In this document: piece by piece, positions 45,607 through 57,160 of the stretch | How positions within the stretch are numbered: the first letter of the stretch is position 1 | Layout: each line of letters begins with the position of its first letter | Source of the DNA: a secondary endosymbiont of Heteropsylla cubana | Lineage (GTDB): Bacteria; Pseudomonadota; Gammaproteobacteria; Enterobacterales; Enterobacteriaceae | Reading direction: 5' to 3' | Assembly: GCF_000287355.1 (NCBI RefSeq) | Contig: NC_018420.1 | Span: forward strand, 496,001-560,000 | DNA: 64,000 nucleotides | Position numbers and translations under genes: made by a program | Notes under the pieces: generated by a model | The model's database searches: none | What the model saw: the letters and a program-made list of their open reading frames with translations, nothing else | Told to the model about the DNA's origin: nothing

Positions 45607-48150
45607 ATGAGTGATTTTGCTAGAGAAATTACACCGGTTAATATAGAAGAAGAATTAAAACGTTCTTATCTAGATTATGCTATGTCTGTGATTGTTGGAC
45701 GTGCTTTGCCGGATGTTCGTGATGGACTTAAACCTGTCCATCGTCGTATTTTGTTTGCAATGAATGTTCTTGGCAATGATTGGAATAAACCTTACAAAAA
45801 ATCAGCACGTGTTGTGGGTGATGTCATCGGTAAATACCATCCACATGGTGATACAGCTGTCTATGATACTATCGTGCGAATGGCTCAGCCTTTTTCTCTT
45901 CGTTATATGCTAATTGATGGGCAAGGTAATTTTGGTTCAGTTGACGGTGATTCTGCTGCTGCAATGCGTTATACGGAAGTACGAATGGCTAAAATTGCTC
46001 ATGAATTATTAGTTGATATGGGGAAAGAAACTGTCGATTATGTATTGAATTATGATGGGACTGAAACAATTCCTGATGTTATGCCCACAAGGATTCCAAA
46101 TCTATTGATAAATGGATCTTCTGGAATCGCGGTAGGAATGGCGACAAATATACCACCGCATAATCTTACAGAAGTGATTAATGGTTGTTTAGCTTATATC
46201 GATGATGAAAACATTAGTCTTGAAGATTTAATGAAACATATTACTGGACCGGATTTTCCGACTTGTGGGATGATTAATGGATCAGGTGGCATAGAAGAAG
46301 CTTACCGAACTGGACGTGGTAAAATCTATATTCGTGCATGTGCATCCATAGAAAATGATACTAAGTCAGGTCGAGAATTTCTTATTATAAATGAAATTCC
46401 TTATCAGGTAAATAAATCTCGATTAATTGAAAAAATTGCAGATTTAGTGAAAGGCAAGGGTATTGAAGGAATTAGCGGTCTTCGTGATGAATCTGATAAA
46501 GATGGAATGCGAATTGTAATTGAAATTAAGCGAGACGCAGTGGGTGCAGTTGTATTGAACAATTTATATTCACTTACACAGCTTCAGGTATCATTTGGTA
46601 TAAATATGGTTGCTCTACATCAGGGTCAACCAAAAACTTTATCATTAAAAGAAATTCTATCTGCCTTTGTACGTCATCGGCGCGAAGTAGTTACTCGTCG
46701 CACGATTTTCGAAGTTCGTAAAGCTCGTGAGCAAGCGCATCTTATGGAAGCAGTCGCTGTAGCTTTATTAAATATAGATCAGATTATTAATTTAATTCGT
46801 CAGATGCCAACATCAGCAGAGGCAAAAAATGCATTGTTAATGCATTCTTGGGAAATGAATAGTTTTTCTCCTATGTTAAAATATCTTGGTAGCAAGATAG
46901 CACGACCGGAGTGGTTGAAGGCAGAATGTGGTATTAGAAATGGTACATATCACTTAAGTGAGAAGCAGGCGCAGGTAATTTTAAATTTTAGACTTCAAAA
47001 ACTAACTAGTTTAGAACAGAGAAAACTATTATCTGAATATAAAGAATTATTGTTTAAAATCAACGAACTAAGTGAGATTCTTAAAAATTCTAATCGATTA
47101 ACCGAAGTAATTCGTCAAGAGCTTTGCAGTATTAAAGAGCAGTATAACGATCCTCGTCGCACTAAAATCATTGCAGATACCTCCAATGTTAATACAGAAG
47201 ATCTAATAAATCAGGAGAATGTCATTGTCACTCTTTCATATCAGGGGTATGTAAAATATCAGCCTTTAAGGGATTATGAAGAACAGAGGCGTGGTGGAAA
47301 AGGAAAATCAGCAGCTAGTATCAAAGAAGAAGATTTTATAGATCAACTATTGGTTGCGAATACCCATGAAACTATCTTACTTTTTTCTAGTAGAGGACGG
47401 ATATATTGGATGAAGGTATATCAACTACCGGAAGCTAGCCGAGGAGCTCGTGGACGTCCTATAATCAATTTATTACCTCTAGAGTCAAACGAACGTATCA
47501 CTGCTATATTGCCTGTTCGTACCTATGAAAAGGGTAGTCATGTTTTTATGGCAACTTCTAGTGGGACTGTTAAAAAAACCCCTCTTGTTGAGTTCAGTCG
47601 TCCTCGCAGTGCAGGCATTATCGCCATGAATCTCGACGTTGGTGACGAGTTAATTGGGATAGATCTAACTGATGGTAGTAATGATGAAGTGATGTTATTT
47701 TCTGCTTACGGAAAAGTGGTGCGTTTTCCAGAAAACCAAGTAAGAAGCATGGGAAGAACAGCAAGAGGTGTTCGTGGAATTAATTTAGCATTAGGTGATA
47801 GAGTGGTATCGCTCATTGTACCGCGTGGTAATGATTCGATCTTGACAGTAACACAGTACGGTTATGGTAAGCGTACTTTACAAAAAGAATATCCTACCAA
47901 GTCTCGATCAACTCAAGGTGTAATATCTATAAAGGTGAATGAACGTAATGGAAAAGTAGTTTGCGCGTTAGAGGTAAATAATAGCGATCAGATTATGTTA
48001 ATAACTGATGCTGGTACACTTGTACGTACGCGTGTATCTGAGATTAGTATTATCGGTCGTAATACTCATGGTGTAACGCTTATTCGTACTGCACAAGAAG
48101 AAAAAGTGGTTGGTCTTCAACGGGTAGCTGATGATCTAATTAAACGATAA
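45607..48150 (+). CDS. gyrA: DNA gyrase subunit A
   Basis: Breakage-reunion subunit of gyrase, which introduces negative supercoils. It has 847 residues, shorter than E. coli GyrA (875). The catalytic Tyr122 is in MRYTEVRM, and the GyrA box QRRGGKG is near residue 560. The six-bladed C-terminal wrapping domain is present and ends in [12 protein letters not shown], so the acidic tail of E. coli GyrA is missing. In the quinolone-determining region residue 83 is Thr ([10 protein letters not shown]) where E. coli has Ser, and Asp87 is conserved. The ATG follows a weak GGTG site. It is convergent with rplQ. Confidence 0.98.
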   Translation: MSDFAREITPVNIEEELKRSYLDYAMSVIVGRALPDVRDGLKPVHRRILFAMNVLGNDWNKPYKKSARVVGDVIGKYHPHGDTAVYDTIVRMAQPFSLRYMLIDGQGNFGSVDGDSAAAMRYTEVRMAKIAHELLVDMGKETVDYVLNYDGTETIPDVMPTRIPNLLINGSSGIAVGMATNIPPHNLTEVINGCLAYIDDENISLEDLMKHITGPDFPTCGMINGSGGIEEAYRTGRGKIYIRACASIENDTKSGREFLIINEIPYQVNKSRLIEKIADLVKGKGIEGISGLRDESDKDGMRIVIEIKRDAVGAVVLNNLYSLTQLQVSFGINMVALHQGQPKTLSLKEILSAFVRHRREVVTRRTIFEVRKAREQAHLMEAVAVALLNIDQIINLIRQMPTSAEAKNALLMHSWEMNSFSPMLKYLGSKIARPEWLKAECGIRNGTYHLSEKQAQVILNFRLQKLTSLEQRKLLSEYKELLFKINELSEILKNSNRLTEVIRQELCSIKEQYNDPRRTKIIADTSNVNTEDLINQENVIVTLSYQGYVKYQPLRDYEEQRRGGKGKSAASIKEEDFIDQLLVANTHETILLFSSRGRIYWMKVYQLPEASRGARGRPIINLLPLESNERITAILPVRTYEKGSHVFMATSSGTVKKTPLVEFSRPRSAGIIAMNLDVGDELIGIDLTDGSNDEVMLFSAYGKVVRFPENQVRSMGRTARGVRGINLALGDRVVSLIVPRGNDSILTVTQYGYGKRTLQKEYPTKSRSTQGVISIKVNERNGKVVCALEVNNSDQIMLITDAGTLVRTRVSEISIIGRNTHGVTLIRTAQEEKVVGLQRVADDLIKR

Positions 48151-48165
48151 AAATATATTAGAGTG

Positions 48166-48196
48166 GCCTATCCGAGTCTGCATGACTATGATAGGC
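48166..48196. terminator. Hairpin between convergent gyrA and rplQ
   Basis: GCCTATC (48166-48172) pairs with GATAGGC (48190-48196), with an inner stem AGTC/GACT around TGCAT. It sits in the 77-bp gap between the gyrA and rplQ stops. It may end transcription from both sides. U-runs are weak, so termination efficiency is uncertain. Confidence 0.5.
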
Positions 48197-48227
48197 AGAA
48201 GAGCAATGTGCAGGGATGTTTTATATT

Positions 48228-48605
48228 TTATTCTTTTGAAGTTTCTCTTTTGCGATCAACGAGTTCGATATATGCCATAGGAGCGTTATCGCCTATACGA
48301 GATCTACATTTCAAAATGCGAGTATAACCACCGGGACGTTTTGTCAGGCGTGGAGAAAGTTTATTAAATAATTTTGCTACGATTTCGTTATCACGAATTT
48401 TAGAAAATACGCGTCGGCGATTTGCTATACTATCGATTTTAGAAAGGTTTATTAGGGGTTCAACAATGCGGCGAAGTTCTTTTGCCTTTGATAGAGTGGT
48501 TTGTATTATTTCGTATCGAAGGAAAGAGAGAGCCATATTAAGAAACATGGCCTGGCGGTGCCTGCTATTTCGATTTAATTTACGACCACTTTTACGATGT
48601 CGCAT
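48228..48605 (-). CDS. rplQ: 50S ribosomal protein L17
   Basis: Large-subunit protein near the peptide exit tunnel. It has 125 residues (E. coli 127), with the N-terminal [17 protein letters not shown] and C-terminal [16 protein letters not shown] region (here [14 protein letters not shown]). The true start is the ATG at 48605. An in-frame extension to 48689 exists but runs back into rpoA and has no homology. It is the last gene of the alpha operon, 34 bp after rpoA, and faces gyrA. Confidence 0.97.
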   Translation of the reverse strand: MRHRKSGRKLNRNSRHRQAMFLNMALSFLRYEIIQTTLSKAKELRRIVEPLINLSKIDSIANRRRVFSKIRDNEIVAKLFNKLSPRLTKRPGGYTRILKCRSRIGDNAPMAYIELVDRKRETSKE

Positions 48606-48639
48606 TATTTTATCCTTATTATTGTGTATATGCGGCAAG

Positions 48640-49632
48640 CTATTTATCAGAAATACTTGCTGGAGGCCAGTTTTCAAGGCGAATACCAAGAGCCAATCCC
48701 CGAGAAGCTAATACATCTTTTATTTCGGTAAGGGATTTTTTACCAAGGTTGGGGGTTTTTAGCAACTCGACTTCAGTACGTTGTACTAAATCACCGATAT
48801 AATGAATTGTCTCGGCTTTAAGGCAGTTAGCAGAACGAACAGTTAACTCTAAATCATCAACTGGACGTAATAGGATTGGATCAAATTCTGGTTTTTCTTC
48901 TTTTATTTCTGGTTGACGCACGTCATGCAGATCAACAAAAGCTTCTAATTGTTCAGCTAAAATAGTTGCTGCTCTTCGTATTGCTTCTTCAGGATCAATC
49001 GTTCCATTGGTTTCAATTTCTATAATTAATTTATCTAAATCAGTGCGTTGTTCAACTCGAGCTGCTTCTACATTATATGTAATGCGTTCTACTGGGCTAT
49101 AGCATGCATCCACTAACATGCGTCCGATAGGTCGATGATCGTCGTCTTCACCATGGAGACGAGCTGATGCTGGTACGTAACCGCGTCCACGTTGAACCTT
49201 TATACGCATATTTATATCGGCATTTGCATCGGTTATATGGCATAAGATATGATGAGGTTTTATAATTTCAACGTTTGTATCTTGGGTGATATCAGCTGCA
49301 GTTACAGTACCAATTCCAGATTTATTTAAGGTTAAAATGACACTATCTTTACCTTGTATTTTGATTGCTAATCCTTTTAAGTTAAGTAAAATTTCTAAGA
49401 TATCTTCTTGTATACCTTCTTTGGTGCTATATTCATGGAGCACGCCATCAATTTCAACTTCTGTTACTGCGCAACCCGGCATAGATGAGAGTAAAATACG
49501 ACGTAGTGCGTTACCTAGTGTGTGGCCAAAACCACGCTCTAATGGCTCTAAAGTCACTTTTGCGTGTGTAGCACTTATTTGATTGATGTCTACTAATCGC
49601 GGTTTTAAAAATTCTGTTATAGAACCCTGCAT
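48640..49632 (-). CDS. rpoA: RNA polymerase subunit alpha
   Basis: The alpha dimer nucleates RNA polymerase assembly, and its C-terminal domain contacts UP elements and activators. It has 330 residues (E. coli 329). The N-terminal assembly domain (about 1-235) has [21 protein letters not shown] charged linker follows ([19 protein letters not shown]). The C-terminal domain has [11 protein letters not shown] and [12 protein letters not shown], including the DNA-contacting Arg/Asn region. Full retention of the C-terminal domain shows that promoter recognition by UP elements or regulators is still possible. It lies between rpsD (25 bp) and rplQ. Confidence 0.98.
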   Translation of the reverse strand: MQGSITEFLKPRLVDINQISATHAKVTLEPLERGFGHTLGNALRRILLSSMPGCAVTEVEIDGVLHEYSTKEGIQEDILEILLNLKGLAIKIQGKDSVILTLNKSGIGTVTAADITQDTNVEIIKPHHILCHITDANADINMRIKVQRGRGYVPASARLHGEDDDHRPIGRMLVDACYSPVERITYNVEAARVEQRTDLDKLIIEIETNGTIDPEEAIRRAATILAEQLEAFVDLHDVRQPEIKEEKPEFDPILLRPVDDLELTVRSANCLKAETIHYIGDLVQRTEVELLKTPNLGKKSLTEIKDVLASRGLALGIRLENWPPASISDK

Positions 49633-49657
49633 GTGTCCTCTCTCGTTATATTAAGCT

Positions 49658-50278
49658 TTACTTAGAATAAAGCTCAACAATTAGGTGTTCATTAATTTCC
49701 GCAGAAAGATCGACACGTTCTGGAATACGTTTGAACACCCCCTCCATTTTAATAGAATCAACTTCAATCCAAATTGGTTTCTCGCGTTGCTCAGCCAGCT
49801 CTAATGAAGCATAAACGCGAGATTGTTTTTTTGCTTTTTCACGGATCTTGATAATGTCATTTGGCATTACCTGGTAAGAAGCGATGCTAACAACATGGTT
49901 GTTAACCATGATTGACTTATGGCTTACTAATTGACGTGATTCAGCTCGAGTCGCACCAAATCCCATGCGATAAACGACATTATCGAGACGACCTTCTAAT
50001 AATTGTAATAATTTTTCGCCGGTATTACCTTTTATTCGTGCTGCTTCTTTATAGTAATTGCGGAATTGACGTTCTAGGATTCCGTAAATACGTCGAACTT
50101 TTTGTTTTTCACGCAACTGCACACCATAATCAGATAGACGTGGTTTGCGTGCACCATGCTGACCTGGCGGTTGCTCAATTTTGCATTTAGAGTCGATCGT
50201 TCGAACACCAGACTTCAAGAAAAGGTCTGTTCCCTCACGACGGGTTATTTTTAGTTTAGGACCTAAATATCTTGCCAT
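49658..50278 (-). CDS. rpsD: 30S ribosomal protein S4
   Basis: Primary 16S-binding protein of the small-subunit body, and the autogenous repressor of the alpha operon in E. coli. It has 206 residues, the same as E. coli. The N-terminal [10 protein letters not shown] and the S4 RNA-binding domain (about 96-160; [18 protein letters not shown]) are clear. The ATG at 50278 is preferred over the ORF's earlier start because of homology and a perfect GGAGG site (complement of 50284-50288). Its presumed regulatory target, the alpha leader, is conserved upstream of rpsM. Confidence 0.98.
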   Translation of the reverse strand: MARYLGPKLKITRREGTDLFLKSGVRTIDSKCKIEQPPGQHGARKPRLSDYGVQLREKQKVRRIYGILERQFRNYYKEAARIKGNTGEKLLQLLEGRLDNVVYRMGFGATRAESRQLVSHKSIMVNNHVVSIASYQVMPNDIIKIREKAKKQSRVYASLELAEQREKPIWIEVDSIKMEGVFKRIPERVDLSAEINEHLIVELYSK

Positions 50279-50307
50279 TTTTTCCTCCAACTAACCTGTA
50301 ATCGACG

Positions 50308-50718
<411 letters not shown>

Positions 50719-51075
50719 TTATTTTTTGATCGGTTTTCGTGGACCCTTTCGGGTGCGAGCATTGGTTTTAGTACGCTGACAGCGCACTGGGAGACCTCGG
50801 CGATGACGCAAACCACGATATGTACCAATATCAATTAGACGCTTAATGCTTAGGGTTACTTCACGGCGTAATTCGCCTTCGACAACGAATCTAGAAACTG
50901 CTTCACGCAATATGTCGATTTGTTGCTCGGAAAGATCGCTGATCTTTACATGTTCAGCAATACCCGCGTTTCTACAGATTTGTTGTGAGCGAGTTTTGCC
51001 GATACCGTAAATTGACCGTAAGGCAATAACGGTATGTTTATGATCAGGAATGTTAATGCCTGCTATACGGGCCAC
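50719..51075 (-). CDS. rpsM: 30S ribosomal protein S13
   Basis: Head protein of the 30S subunit that bridges to the 50S. It has 118 residues as in E. coli, with helix-two-turns-helix segments around [17 protein letters not shown] and the basic C-terminus [18 protein letters not shown]. The start codon is GTG (51075-51073), as in E. coli, with TAGGAG upstream. It is the first gene of the alpha operon, and its start region forms part of the S4-binding leader. Confidence 0.98.
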   Translation of the reverse strand: MARIAGINIPDHKHTVIALRSIYGIGKTRSQQICRNAGIAEHVKISDLSEQQIDILREAVSRFVVEGELRREVTLSIKRLIDIGTYRGLRHRRGLPVRCQRTKTNARTRKGPRKPIKK

Positions 51076-51140
51076 TATGCACTCCTAAGATTTTAAATGC
51101 TGACATTGTTCTGAAAAGCCCGTTTCAGGATACTTAAACA
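51076..51140 (-). promoter_or_regulatory. Alpha-operon leader (S4 autoregulatory target)
   Basis: Read on the minus strand, AGTATCCTGAAACGGGCT (within 51117-51136) and TAGGAGTGCATA before the GTG match the E. coli rpsM leader almost base for base. The hairpin CTGAAA/TTTCAG (51111-51116 and 51123-51128) is kept. In E. coli this region folds into a pseudoknot that binds S4 and traps the ribosome. Conservation here implies that feedback by S4 is retained. Confidence 0.75.
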
Positions 51141-51221
51141 ACGCTATTATGAAATATAACATATTTGATTACTAATTTATCTAGCTCTGTTCAACTTTGC
51201 AAGAAAAAAATGCTAAGAATA

Positions 51222-51338
51222 TTAACCTTGCCGTTGCTTATGTTTAGGTTGATCTTTACAAATTACACGTACGACACCATTACGATGGATGATTTTGCAG
51301 TGTCGACATAATGTTTTAACTGAAGCATTAACTTTCAT
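51222..51338 (-). CDS. rpmJ: 50S ribosomal protein L36
   Basis: The smallest ribosomal protein, with 38 residues. It reads [15 protein letters not shown] followed by a basic C-terminus ending PKHKQRQG. The zinc-type ligand set Cys11, Cys14, Cys27 and His33 is intact. It starts at ATG 51338 with an AGGGAA site upstream and ends with TAA at 51222. It lies 33 bp after secY as the last gene of the spc operon, as in E. coli. Confidence 0.96.
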   Translation of the reverse strand: MKVNASVKTLCRHCKIIHRNGVVRVICKDQPKHKQRQG

Positions 51339-51371
51339 TTAACTTTCCCTACTTTCTTGATGTTCATTAGA

Positions 51372-52703
51372 TCATCTGTTATAACCTTTTAAATTTGCTT
51401 TTTTTAATACTGATTCGTATTGACGCGACATCATTAAAGTTTGCATTTGAGATATGAAGTCCATGATCACTACAACCACGATTAACAACGAGGTGCCTCC
51501 AAAGTAAAAAGGAACTTTCATGGTGTCACGCATTAACTCCGGGATTAAGCAAATAAACGTAATATATAGTGCTCCTATTAGCGTCAAGCGATTCATTACT
51601 TTAGCAATATATTTGGCAGTTTGCTCTCCAGGGCGAATTCCTGATACAAATGCTCCCGATTTCTTTAAGTTGTCTGCTGTCTCGCGTGGGTTGAATACTA
51701 GCGTAGTGTAAAAGAAACAGAAAAATATTATTATAATTGTATATAGTAACGCATAAAGCGGCTGACCAGGTTGTAAATAAAGAGAAACCATAGTGAGCCA
51801 TGTCCAACCTGTTCCGCCTCCAAACCAAGATGCGAGGGTGACTGGAAATAAAATGATGCTCGAAGCGAAAATAGCTGGGATAACTCCAGCCATGTTAACT
51901 TTCAGTGGTAAATGTGTGCTTTGTGTTGCGTAAATTCGGCGTCCTTGTTGACGTTTAGCGTAATTTACTACGATACGGCGCTGGCCACGTTCAACAAATA
52001 TAACAAAAAAAATAACCGAAAACACTAAAATGGCAATGAAAAGTAATACTAGAAAATGAATTTCTCCCTGCCGAGATTGTTCAATTGTTTTAACAATGGC
52101 AGGAGGTAATCCTGCTACGATACCTGCAAATATAATCATAGATATCCCATTTCCAATACCTCGGTCAGTAATTTGTTCACCTAGCCACATAAGAAACATT
52201 GTTCCACACACCAGGCTTATTACAGCAGTAAAGTAAAATATCGCCCCAGGGTTTACGACTAGATTTTCCATTCCAGGCATGTTAGGTAAACCGGTAGCAA
52301 TTCCGATTGATTGAAATATTGCTAATAAAAGTGTTCCATAGCGAGTATATTGATTGATTTTACGTCTTCCTGCTGCACCTTCTTTTTTAATTTCTCCCAT
52401 TGAAGGAGAAATTACTGTTAATAGTTGAATAATAATTGATGCTGAAATATAAGGCATAATCCCTAGTGCAAAAATAGAAGCCCGACTAAGAGCGCCACCA
52501 GAAAACATATTAAACATTTCAATAATGGTTCCTCGCTGCTTGTCAAGTAACTTGGCAAGAACGGTAGCATCAATACCAGGAATGGGAATAAAAGAGCCGA
52601 TGCGTAATACAACAAGCGCTCTGATTAGAAAAAAAAATCTACGTTTCAGTTCACTAAGTCCGCTTTTGGCGCTTTCAAAAGCTAATCCCTGTTGCTTAGC
52701 CAT
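51372..52703 (-). CDS. secY: Protein translocase subunit SecY
   Basis: Central pore of the SecYEG translocon in the inner membrane. It has 443 residues, equal to E. coli, with ten hydrophobic segments. The plug and pore region ([20 protein letters not shown]) and the cytoplasmic loop with the conserved [20 protein letters not shown] are intact. The C-terminal [14 protein letters not shown] region is nearly identical to E. coli. Its start overlaps the end of rplO by 8 bases, suggesting translational coupling within the spc operon. It would be needed to export LptE and insert RodA and PBP2, which are encoded nearby. Confidence 0.98.
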   Translation of the reverse strand: MAKQQGLAFESAKSGLSELKRRFFFLIRALVVLRIGSFIPIPGIDATVLAKLLDKQRGTIIEMFNMFSGGALSRASIFALGIMPYISASIIIQLLTVISPSMGEIKKEGAAGRRKINQYTRYGTLLLAIFQSIGIATGLPNMPGMENLVVNPGAIFYFTAVISLVCGTMFLMWLGEQITDRGIGNGISMIIFAGIVAGLPPAIVKTIEQSRQGEIHFLVLLFIAILVFSVIFFVIFVERGQRRIVVNYAKRQQGRRIYATQSTHLPLKVNMAGVIPAIFASSIILFPVTLASWFGGGTGWTWLTMVSLYLQPGQPLYALLYTIIIIFFCFFYTTLVFNPRETADNLKKSGAFVSGIRPGEQTAKYIAKVMNRLTLIGALYITFICLIPELMRDTMKVPFYFGGTSLLIVVVVIMDFISQMQTLMMSRQYESVLKKANLKGYNR

Positions 52704-53145
52704 CTACTACTTTTTCCTCAATTTTTCCACCAGCAGCCTCGATTGCTTCACGTGAGCCTTGGGTGACACGAAGACCACGTACGACTATCGGACGATTAAT
52801 TTTACCGGATAGTATGATTTTTGCAGAAACTGTCTGAATTTTAATGATCTTAGCAGCTTTTAATGTTTTTAAATCTATTATATCATTGTTTAAATTTGCT
52901 AAATTGGAAAGGCGAATTTCTTCATTCATCATTGATTTATGTGATATAAAACCAAACTTTGGTAAACGTCGGTATAGAGGCATTTGTCCACCTTCAAATC
53001 CACGATTTATTTTACCTCCAGATCGGGATTTTTGCCCCTTATGACCGCGGCCAGCGGTTTTTCCGAATCCAGAACCGATACCACGTCCTAAACGTTTGGA
53101 TATATGTTTGGACCCCTTAGCTGGAGATAGAGTATTTAAATGCAT
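52696..53145 (-). CDS. rplO: 50S ribosomal protein L15
   Basis: Large-subunit protein important for late 50S assembly. It has 149 residues (E. coli 144). The glycine- and lysine-rich N-terminus [20 protein letters not shown] and the [18 protein letters not shown] block are strongly conserved. The protein runs five residues past the usual GGKIEE end (KVVDG), and this tail creates the 8-base overlap with secY. GAGGAA inside the end of rpmD serves as its ribosome-binding site, 3 bp after the rpmD stop. Confidence 0.97.
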   Translation of the reverse strand: MHLNTLSPAKGSKHISKRLGRGIGSGFGKTAGRGHKGQKSRSGGKINRGFEGGQMPLYRRLPKFGFISHKSMMNEEIRLSNLANLNNDIIDLKTLKAAKIIKIQTVSAKIILSGKINRPIVVRGLRVTQGSREAIEAAGGKIEEKVVDG

Positions 53146-53148
53146 GTT

Positions 53149-53328
53149 TTATTCCTCAACTGAAACCATGTAGGAAATTAAATTAACCATACCTCGAACA
53201 GCAGGTGTATCTTCACGCTGTACGGTTTGTGAAATTCGACGAAGACCTAAGCCAATTAAAGTTGCTTTGTGTTTGGGTATTCGACCAATAGAACTTCGTA
53301 TCTGAGTGATTTTAATGGTTTTTTTCAT
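53149..53328 (-). CDS. rpmD: 50S ribosomal protein L30
   Basis: Small large-subunit protein of 59 residues, the same length as E. coli L30. It contains [31 protein letters not shown] and the [12 protein letters not shown] block. The ATG is at 53328 with AGGATG upstream, and the TAA is at 53149-53151. It lies between rpsE (7 bp) and rplO (3 bp) in the usual spc order. Confidence 0.96.
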   Translation of the reverse strand: MKKTIKITQIRSSIGRIPKHKATLIGLGLRRISQTVQREDTPAVRGMVNLISYMVSVEE

Positions 53329-53335
53329 TATGCGT

Positions 53336-53833
53336 TCATCCTAAAATTTCTTCAACACGCTTTCCGCGTTTAGCCGCGAGCATCTCAGGAGACTTCATGT
53401 TGCTTAGAGCATTAATAGTTGCACGAACAACATTGATTGGATTGGTAGAACCATAAGTTTTAGCAAGTACGTTGTAAATTCCTGCAACTTCTAATACAGC
53501 GCGCATGGCGCCACCGGCAATAATGCCGGTTCCTTCGGAAGCCGGTTGCATGAATACGCGAGAACCCGTGTGTACACCTTTAACGGAGTGTTGTAAAGTA
53601 CCGCTATTTAGTGGGATATTTGTCATTTTACGTCGGGCTTTTTCCATAGCTTTTTGAATTGCTGCTGGCACTTCTCGTGCTTTTCCATATCCAAATCCAA
53701 CACGACCTTTAGAATTACCGACAACTGTCAGCGCAGTAAAGCTAAAAATACGGCCACCTTTTACAGTTTTAGATACACGGTTTACTGCAATTAGTTTTTC
53801 CTGTAGTTCACCTGGTTGTTTTTCAATCTGCAT
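53336..53833 (-). CDS. rpsE: 30S ribosomal protein S5
   Basis: Small-subunit protein at the mRNA entry tunnel that influences decoding accuracy. It has 165 residues (E. coli 167). The double-stranded RNA-binding domain has [20 protein letters not shown], and the C-terminal domain [12 protein letters not shown] and [14 protein letters not shown] placed the start at 53833 ([11 protein letters not shown]), preceded by AAGGAA; the further upstream codons overlap rplR and lack homology. Confidence 0.97.
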   Translation of the reverse strand: MQIEKQPGELQEKLIAVNRVSKTVKGGRIFSFTALTVVGNSKGRVGFGYGKAREVPAAIQKAMEKARRKMTNIPLNSGTLQHSVKGVHTGSRVFMQPASEGTGIIAGGAMRAVLEVAGIYNVLAKTYGSTNPINVVRATINALSNMKSPEMLAAKRGKRVEEILG

Positions 53834-53849
53834 TTTCTGTTCCTTTACG

Positions 53850-54203
53850 TTAGAATTGCAGTCCGGCTTCACGGGCCGCATTTGCTAATTCTTGGACTCG
53901 ACCATGATATTTAAACCCGGAACGATCGAAAGATACATTTTTAATACCTTTTGCCAGTGACCGTGCTGCGATTTGTTTACCTATTTCGATAGCAGCATAT
54001 TTATTACTAGTACTTCCTAATTGTTTGGCAATAGCCTTTTCTACTGTAGAAGCGGCTGCCAGAATATCACTATTGTGCGGTGAAATGATTTGCGCATAAA
54101 TATGACGAGGAGTACGATGTACAACTAGACGAGTAGAATTTAATTCTTGGAGCTTTCGGCGGGTACGAGTTGCGCGCCGGATTCGAGCTGTATTTTTATT
54201 CAT
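53850..54203 (-). CDS. rplR: 50S ribosomal protein L18
   Basis: Binds 5S rRNA and helps attach it to the central protuberance. It has 117 residues as in E. coli, with the N-terminal basic segment [15 protein letters not shown] and the C-terminal [22 protein letters not shown]. It sits 9 bp after rplF and 16 bp before rpsE. Its 5S partner gene is not in this window. Confidence 0.97.
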   Translation of the reverse strand: MNKNTARIRRATRTRRKLQELNSTRLVVHRTPRHIYAQIISPHNSDILAAASTVEKAIAKQLGSTSNKYAAIEIGKQIAARSLAKGIKNVSFDRSGFKYHGRVQELANAAREAGLQF

Positions 54204-54212
54204 TATAGTACC

Positions 54213-54746
54213 TTACTTTTTCTTGCTTTCTTTGATACGAATTACTTCGTCGGCGTAACGAATTCCTTTACCTTTGTAGGGTTCAGGGCGACGATAAGCG
54301 CGCAGTTCTGCTGCAACTTGTCCAACAAGTTGCTTGTCTGAACCTTTTATGATGATTTCAGTTGGGTTTGGGCACTCTGCAGTAATACCAACAGGAAGTT
54401 GATAGTTGACTGGATGAGAAAACCCGAGAGATAAATTGATTACGTTATCTTTTACATTAGCTCTATATCCTACTCCTACTAAATTTAATTTTTTGCTAAA
54501 TCCATCAGTTACACCAATTACCATGCCATTTAATAATGAACGGGTAGTACCTGCAAGCGCCCAACCATTAGCATGAGCTTTGTGAGGACAAAATGATAGT
54601 TGCTGATTAGTGAACTTAACATCAACATTGTTATGGATAATTCGAGTTAGCTTCCCGTTTTTACCTTTAATGGAAACAACTTGTCCATTAAGTATTACTT
54701 CTACTCCATCAGGGATGAAAATGGGTGCTTTGGCTATACGAGACAT
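54213..54746 (-). CDS. rplF: 50S ribosomal protein L6
   Basis: Large-subunit protein near the factor-binding site and sarcin-ricin loop. It has 177 residues as in E. coli. Two repeated alpha/beta domains are recognisable, with the C-terminal signature [17 protein letters not shown]. It starts at ATG 54746 with AGGAAG upstream. Order and spacing within the spc operon are normal. Confidence 0.97.
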   Translation of the reverse strand: MSRIAKAPIFIPDGVEVILNGQVVSIKGKNGKLTRIIHNNVDVKFTNQQLSFCPHKAHANGWALAGTTRSLLNGMVIGVTDGFSKKLNLVGVGYRANVKDNVINLSLGFSHPVNYQLPVGITAECPNPTEIIIKGSDKQLVGQVAAELRAYRRPEPYKGKGIRYADEVIRIKESKKK

Positions 54747-54761
54747 GCGTTCTCTTCCTAT

Positions 54762-55154
54762 TTAGGCTACGTAGCAAATAATTTCGCCACCAAGACGAGC
54801 CTGACGAGCTGCACGATCGGTCATGATACCTCTAGACGTGGAAATCACAGCGATACCCATACCCGCCATTACCTTAGGGATCGCATCTTTTTTCTTATAG
54901 ATGCGAAGACCTGGACGGCTAACACGTTGAATAGTTTCTACTACAGGCTTACCTTGGAAGTATTTTAGAATTAGTTCCAATTTCGGCTTGAGAGTGCCTT
55001 CAACTTTATAATCTTTAATGAAGCCTTCTTCTTTTAATAACTTAGCAATTTCTATTTTCAGCTTAGAAGAAGGTATAGAAAGTATATTTTTTTTTGCAAT
55101 TTGACCGTTACGAATGCGGGTTAAAATGTCGGCAATTGGATCTTGCATGCTCAT
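54762..55154 (-). CDS. rpsH: 30S ribosomal protein S8
   Basis: Binds the central domain of 16S rRNA and, in E. coli, is the translational repressor of the spc operon by binding near rplE. It has 130 residues as in E. coli, with [14 protein letters not shown] at the N-terminus and [16 protein letters not shown] at the C-terminus. It lies 34 bp after rpsN. Confidence 0.97.
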   Translation of the reverse strand: MSMQDPIADILTRIRNGQIAKKNILSIPSSKLKIEIAKLLKEEGFIKDYKVEGTLKPKLELILKYFQGKPVVETIQRVSRPGLRIYKKKDAIPKVMAGMGIAVISTSRGIMTDRAARQARLGGEIICYVA

Positions 55155-55188
55155 TTGTTATTAATCTCGTGATGTGATAAGTAAAAAT

Positions 55189-55494
55189 TTACCAACTAGC
55201 TTTCCTCATCCCTGGGATTTCTCCCCTCATAGCGGCTTCACGGACCTTAATTCGGCTTAATCCAAACTTTCGTAGAAAAGCGTGTGGACGACCTGTTTGA
55301 CGACAGCGATTCTGTTGACGAGACGGGCTTGAATCGCGAGGAAGCGTCTGTAATTTGAGTACTGCATTCCAACGATTTTCATCAGAAACATTAGTGTTGG
55401 AAATAATTTTTTTAAGTTCAGTGCGTTTGTTGAAAAATTTGTTAGCTAGTCTCACGCGTTTTTTTTCGCGTGCTTTCATGGATTGTTTAGCCAT
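55189..55494 (-). CDS. rpsN: 30S ribosomal protein S14
   Basis: Small-subunit head protein. It has 101 residues as in E. coli and is the long form without the four-cysteine zinc motif. The signature [20 protein letters not shown] is intact. It starts 13 bp after the rplE stop. Confidence 0.97.
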   Translation of the reverse strand: MAKQSMKAREKKRVRLANKFFNKRTELKKIISNTNVSDENRWNAVLKLQTLPRDSSPSRQQNRCRQTGRPHAFLRKFGLSRIKVREAAMRGEIPGMRKASW

Positions 55495-55507
55495 GAGGTA
55501 TCTTACC

Positions 55508-56047
55508 TTACTTGCGAAATGGAAAGTTAAAAGCGGTTAATAGCGCATGGCCTTCATTGTCGGACTGTGCAGTTGTGGTAATAGTAATATCCATGCCACG
55601 TACACGATCGACTTTATCATAGTCGACTTCCGGAAAGATGATCTGTTCACGCACACCCATGCTGTAATTGCCACGTCCATCGAATGATTTAGTAGACAGT
55701 CCTCGGAAGTCGCGGATACGGGGTATTGCAACACAGATTAGTTTCTCTAAAAAGTCCCACATACGTTTTCTACGTAAGGTTACTTTACAACCAATCGGAT
55801 AGCCTTGGCGAATTTTGAAGCTAGCAACAGATTTACGCGCTTTAATAATAAGTGCTTTCTGACCAGAAATCGCGCTTAAATTCGCTGCGGCGTTTTCTAG
55901 CAGCTTTTTGTCGTTAACTGCCTCACCCACACCCATATTTAAAGTGATTTTTGTAAATTGAGGGACTTGCATAACAGAATAATAGCCAAATTGTTTTATA
56001 AGTTGAGATATTACTATGTCTTTATAATAATCACGTAGCTTTGCCAT
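55508..56047 (-). CDS. rplE: 50S ribosomal protein L5
   Basis: Binds 5S rRNA and contacts P-site tRNA. It has 179 residues as in E. coli. Conserved blocks are [33 protein letters not shown] and [11 protein letters not shown]. In E. coli the S8-binding control site lies at this gene's start; I did not model its structure here. It lies 14 bp after rplX. Confidence 0.97.
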   Translation of the reverse strand: MAKLRDYYKDIVISQLIKQFGYYSVMQVPQFTKITLNMGVGEAVNDKKLLENAAANLSAISGQKALIIKARKSVASFKIRQGYPIGCKVTLRRKRMWDFLEKLICVAIPRIRDFRGLSTKSFDGRGNYSMGVREQIIFPEVDYDKVDRVRGMDITITTTAQSDNEGHALLTAFNFPFRK

Positions 56048-56061
56048 CGTACTACTCCAGA

Positions 56062-56376
56062 TTACTTGATTGTATGGGCGTTAGATTTAAAGACACGCAC
56101 TTTTTTACTTCCTTCAATCTTAAATCCTACACGATCTGCTCTGTCAGTTATTGTATTAAAGATAGCAAGGTTTGAAAGATGAATTCCTGCTTCTTTTTCA
56201 AAGATGTTGCCCGGCTTGTTTGCAGCTGGTACTGCTTTCTGATGTTTTTTTACTACATTAATACCTTGAACAATCGCCTTACCTGTAGGTAAAACAATTT
56301 TTACTTTACCACGCTTACCTTTATCTTTGCCTGTTAGAACGATGACTTCGTCATTACGACGAATTTTCGCTGCCAT
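56062..56376 (-). CDS. rplX: 50S ribosomal protein L24
   Basis: Assembly-initiating protein of the 50S subunit with a KOW motif. It has 104 residues as in E. coli, with [18 protein letters not shown] near the N-terminus. AAAGGAG precedes the ATG at 56376. It lies 11 bp after rplN in the spc operon. Confidence 0.97.
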   Translation of the reverse strand: MAAKIRRNDEVIVLTGKDKGKRGKVKIVLPTGKAIVQGINVVKKHQKAVPAANKPGNIFEKEAGIHLSNLAIFNTITDRADRVGFKIEGSKKVRVFKSNAHTIK

Positions 56377-56387
56377 GATTTGCTCCT

Positions 56388-56777
<390 letters not shown>

Positions 56778-56813
56778 TTATGACTTACATATAAGTAATA
56801 CGCATTATAAAAC

Positions 56814-56850
56814 ATTATAACACCGCTCCTGTTGATACGGGTAGAAAAAA
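56814..56850 (-). promoter_or_regulatory. spc operon promoter
   Basis: On the minus strand the 149-bp rpsQ-rplN gap contains GCGGTGTTATAATG, identical to the -10 block of the E. coli spc promoter, with TATAAT at 56819-56814. The TACCC-type upstream element is also kept. Such conservation in a drifting intergenic region points to function. Confidence 0.7.
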
Positions 56851-56905
56851 TAAATTCGTTATAATTTACAGTGTGTATTTGCTGTATGATCTGAATTTAT
56901 TTTTT

Positions 56906-57160
56906 TTATGAAACCGCTTTCTCTACTATGTAAACTAGTGTCCAAGATTTTGTTTTAGATATTGGGCGACATTCTTTGATTTTAATAATGTCATTAATTT
57001 TAGCTTCATTTTTTTTATCATGTACGTGCAGCTTAGTTGTACGTTTTATAAATTTACCGTACATGGGATGTTTTACAAATCGTTCAATGGCTACCACAAT
57101 AGATTTCTCCATTTTATCACTGATTACTCGACCCTGCAGTGTGCGCATTTTTTCGTTCAT
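56906..57160 (-). CDS. rpsQ: 30S ribosomal protein S17
   Basis: Early-binding 16S rRNA protein and last gene of the S10 operon. It has 84 residues as in E. coli and is collinear, with [20 protein letters not shown] and [12 protein letters not shown]. An AAGGA site precedes the ATG. Its first 44 bases overlap the extended end of rpmC in another frame. Confidence 0.97.
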   Translation of the reverse strand: MNEKMRTLQGRVISDKMEKSIVVAIERFVKHPMYGKFIKRTTKLHVHDKKNEAKINDIIKIKECRPISKTKSWTLVYIVEKAVS

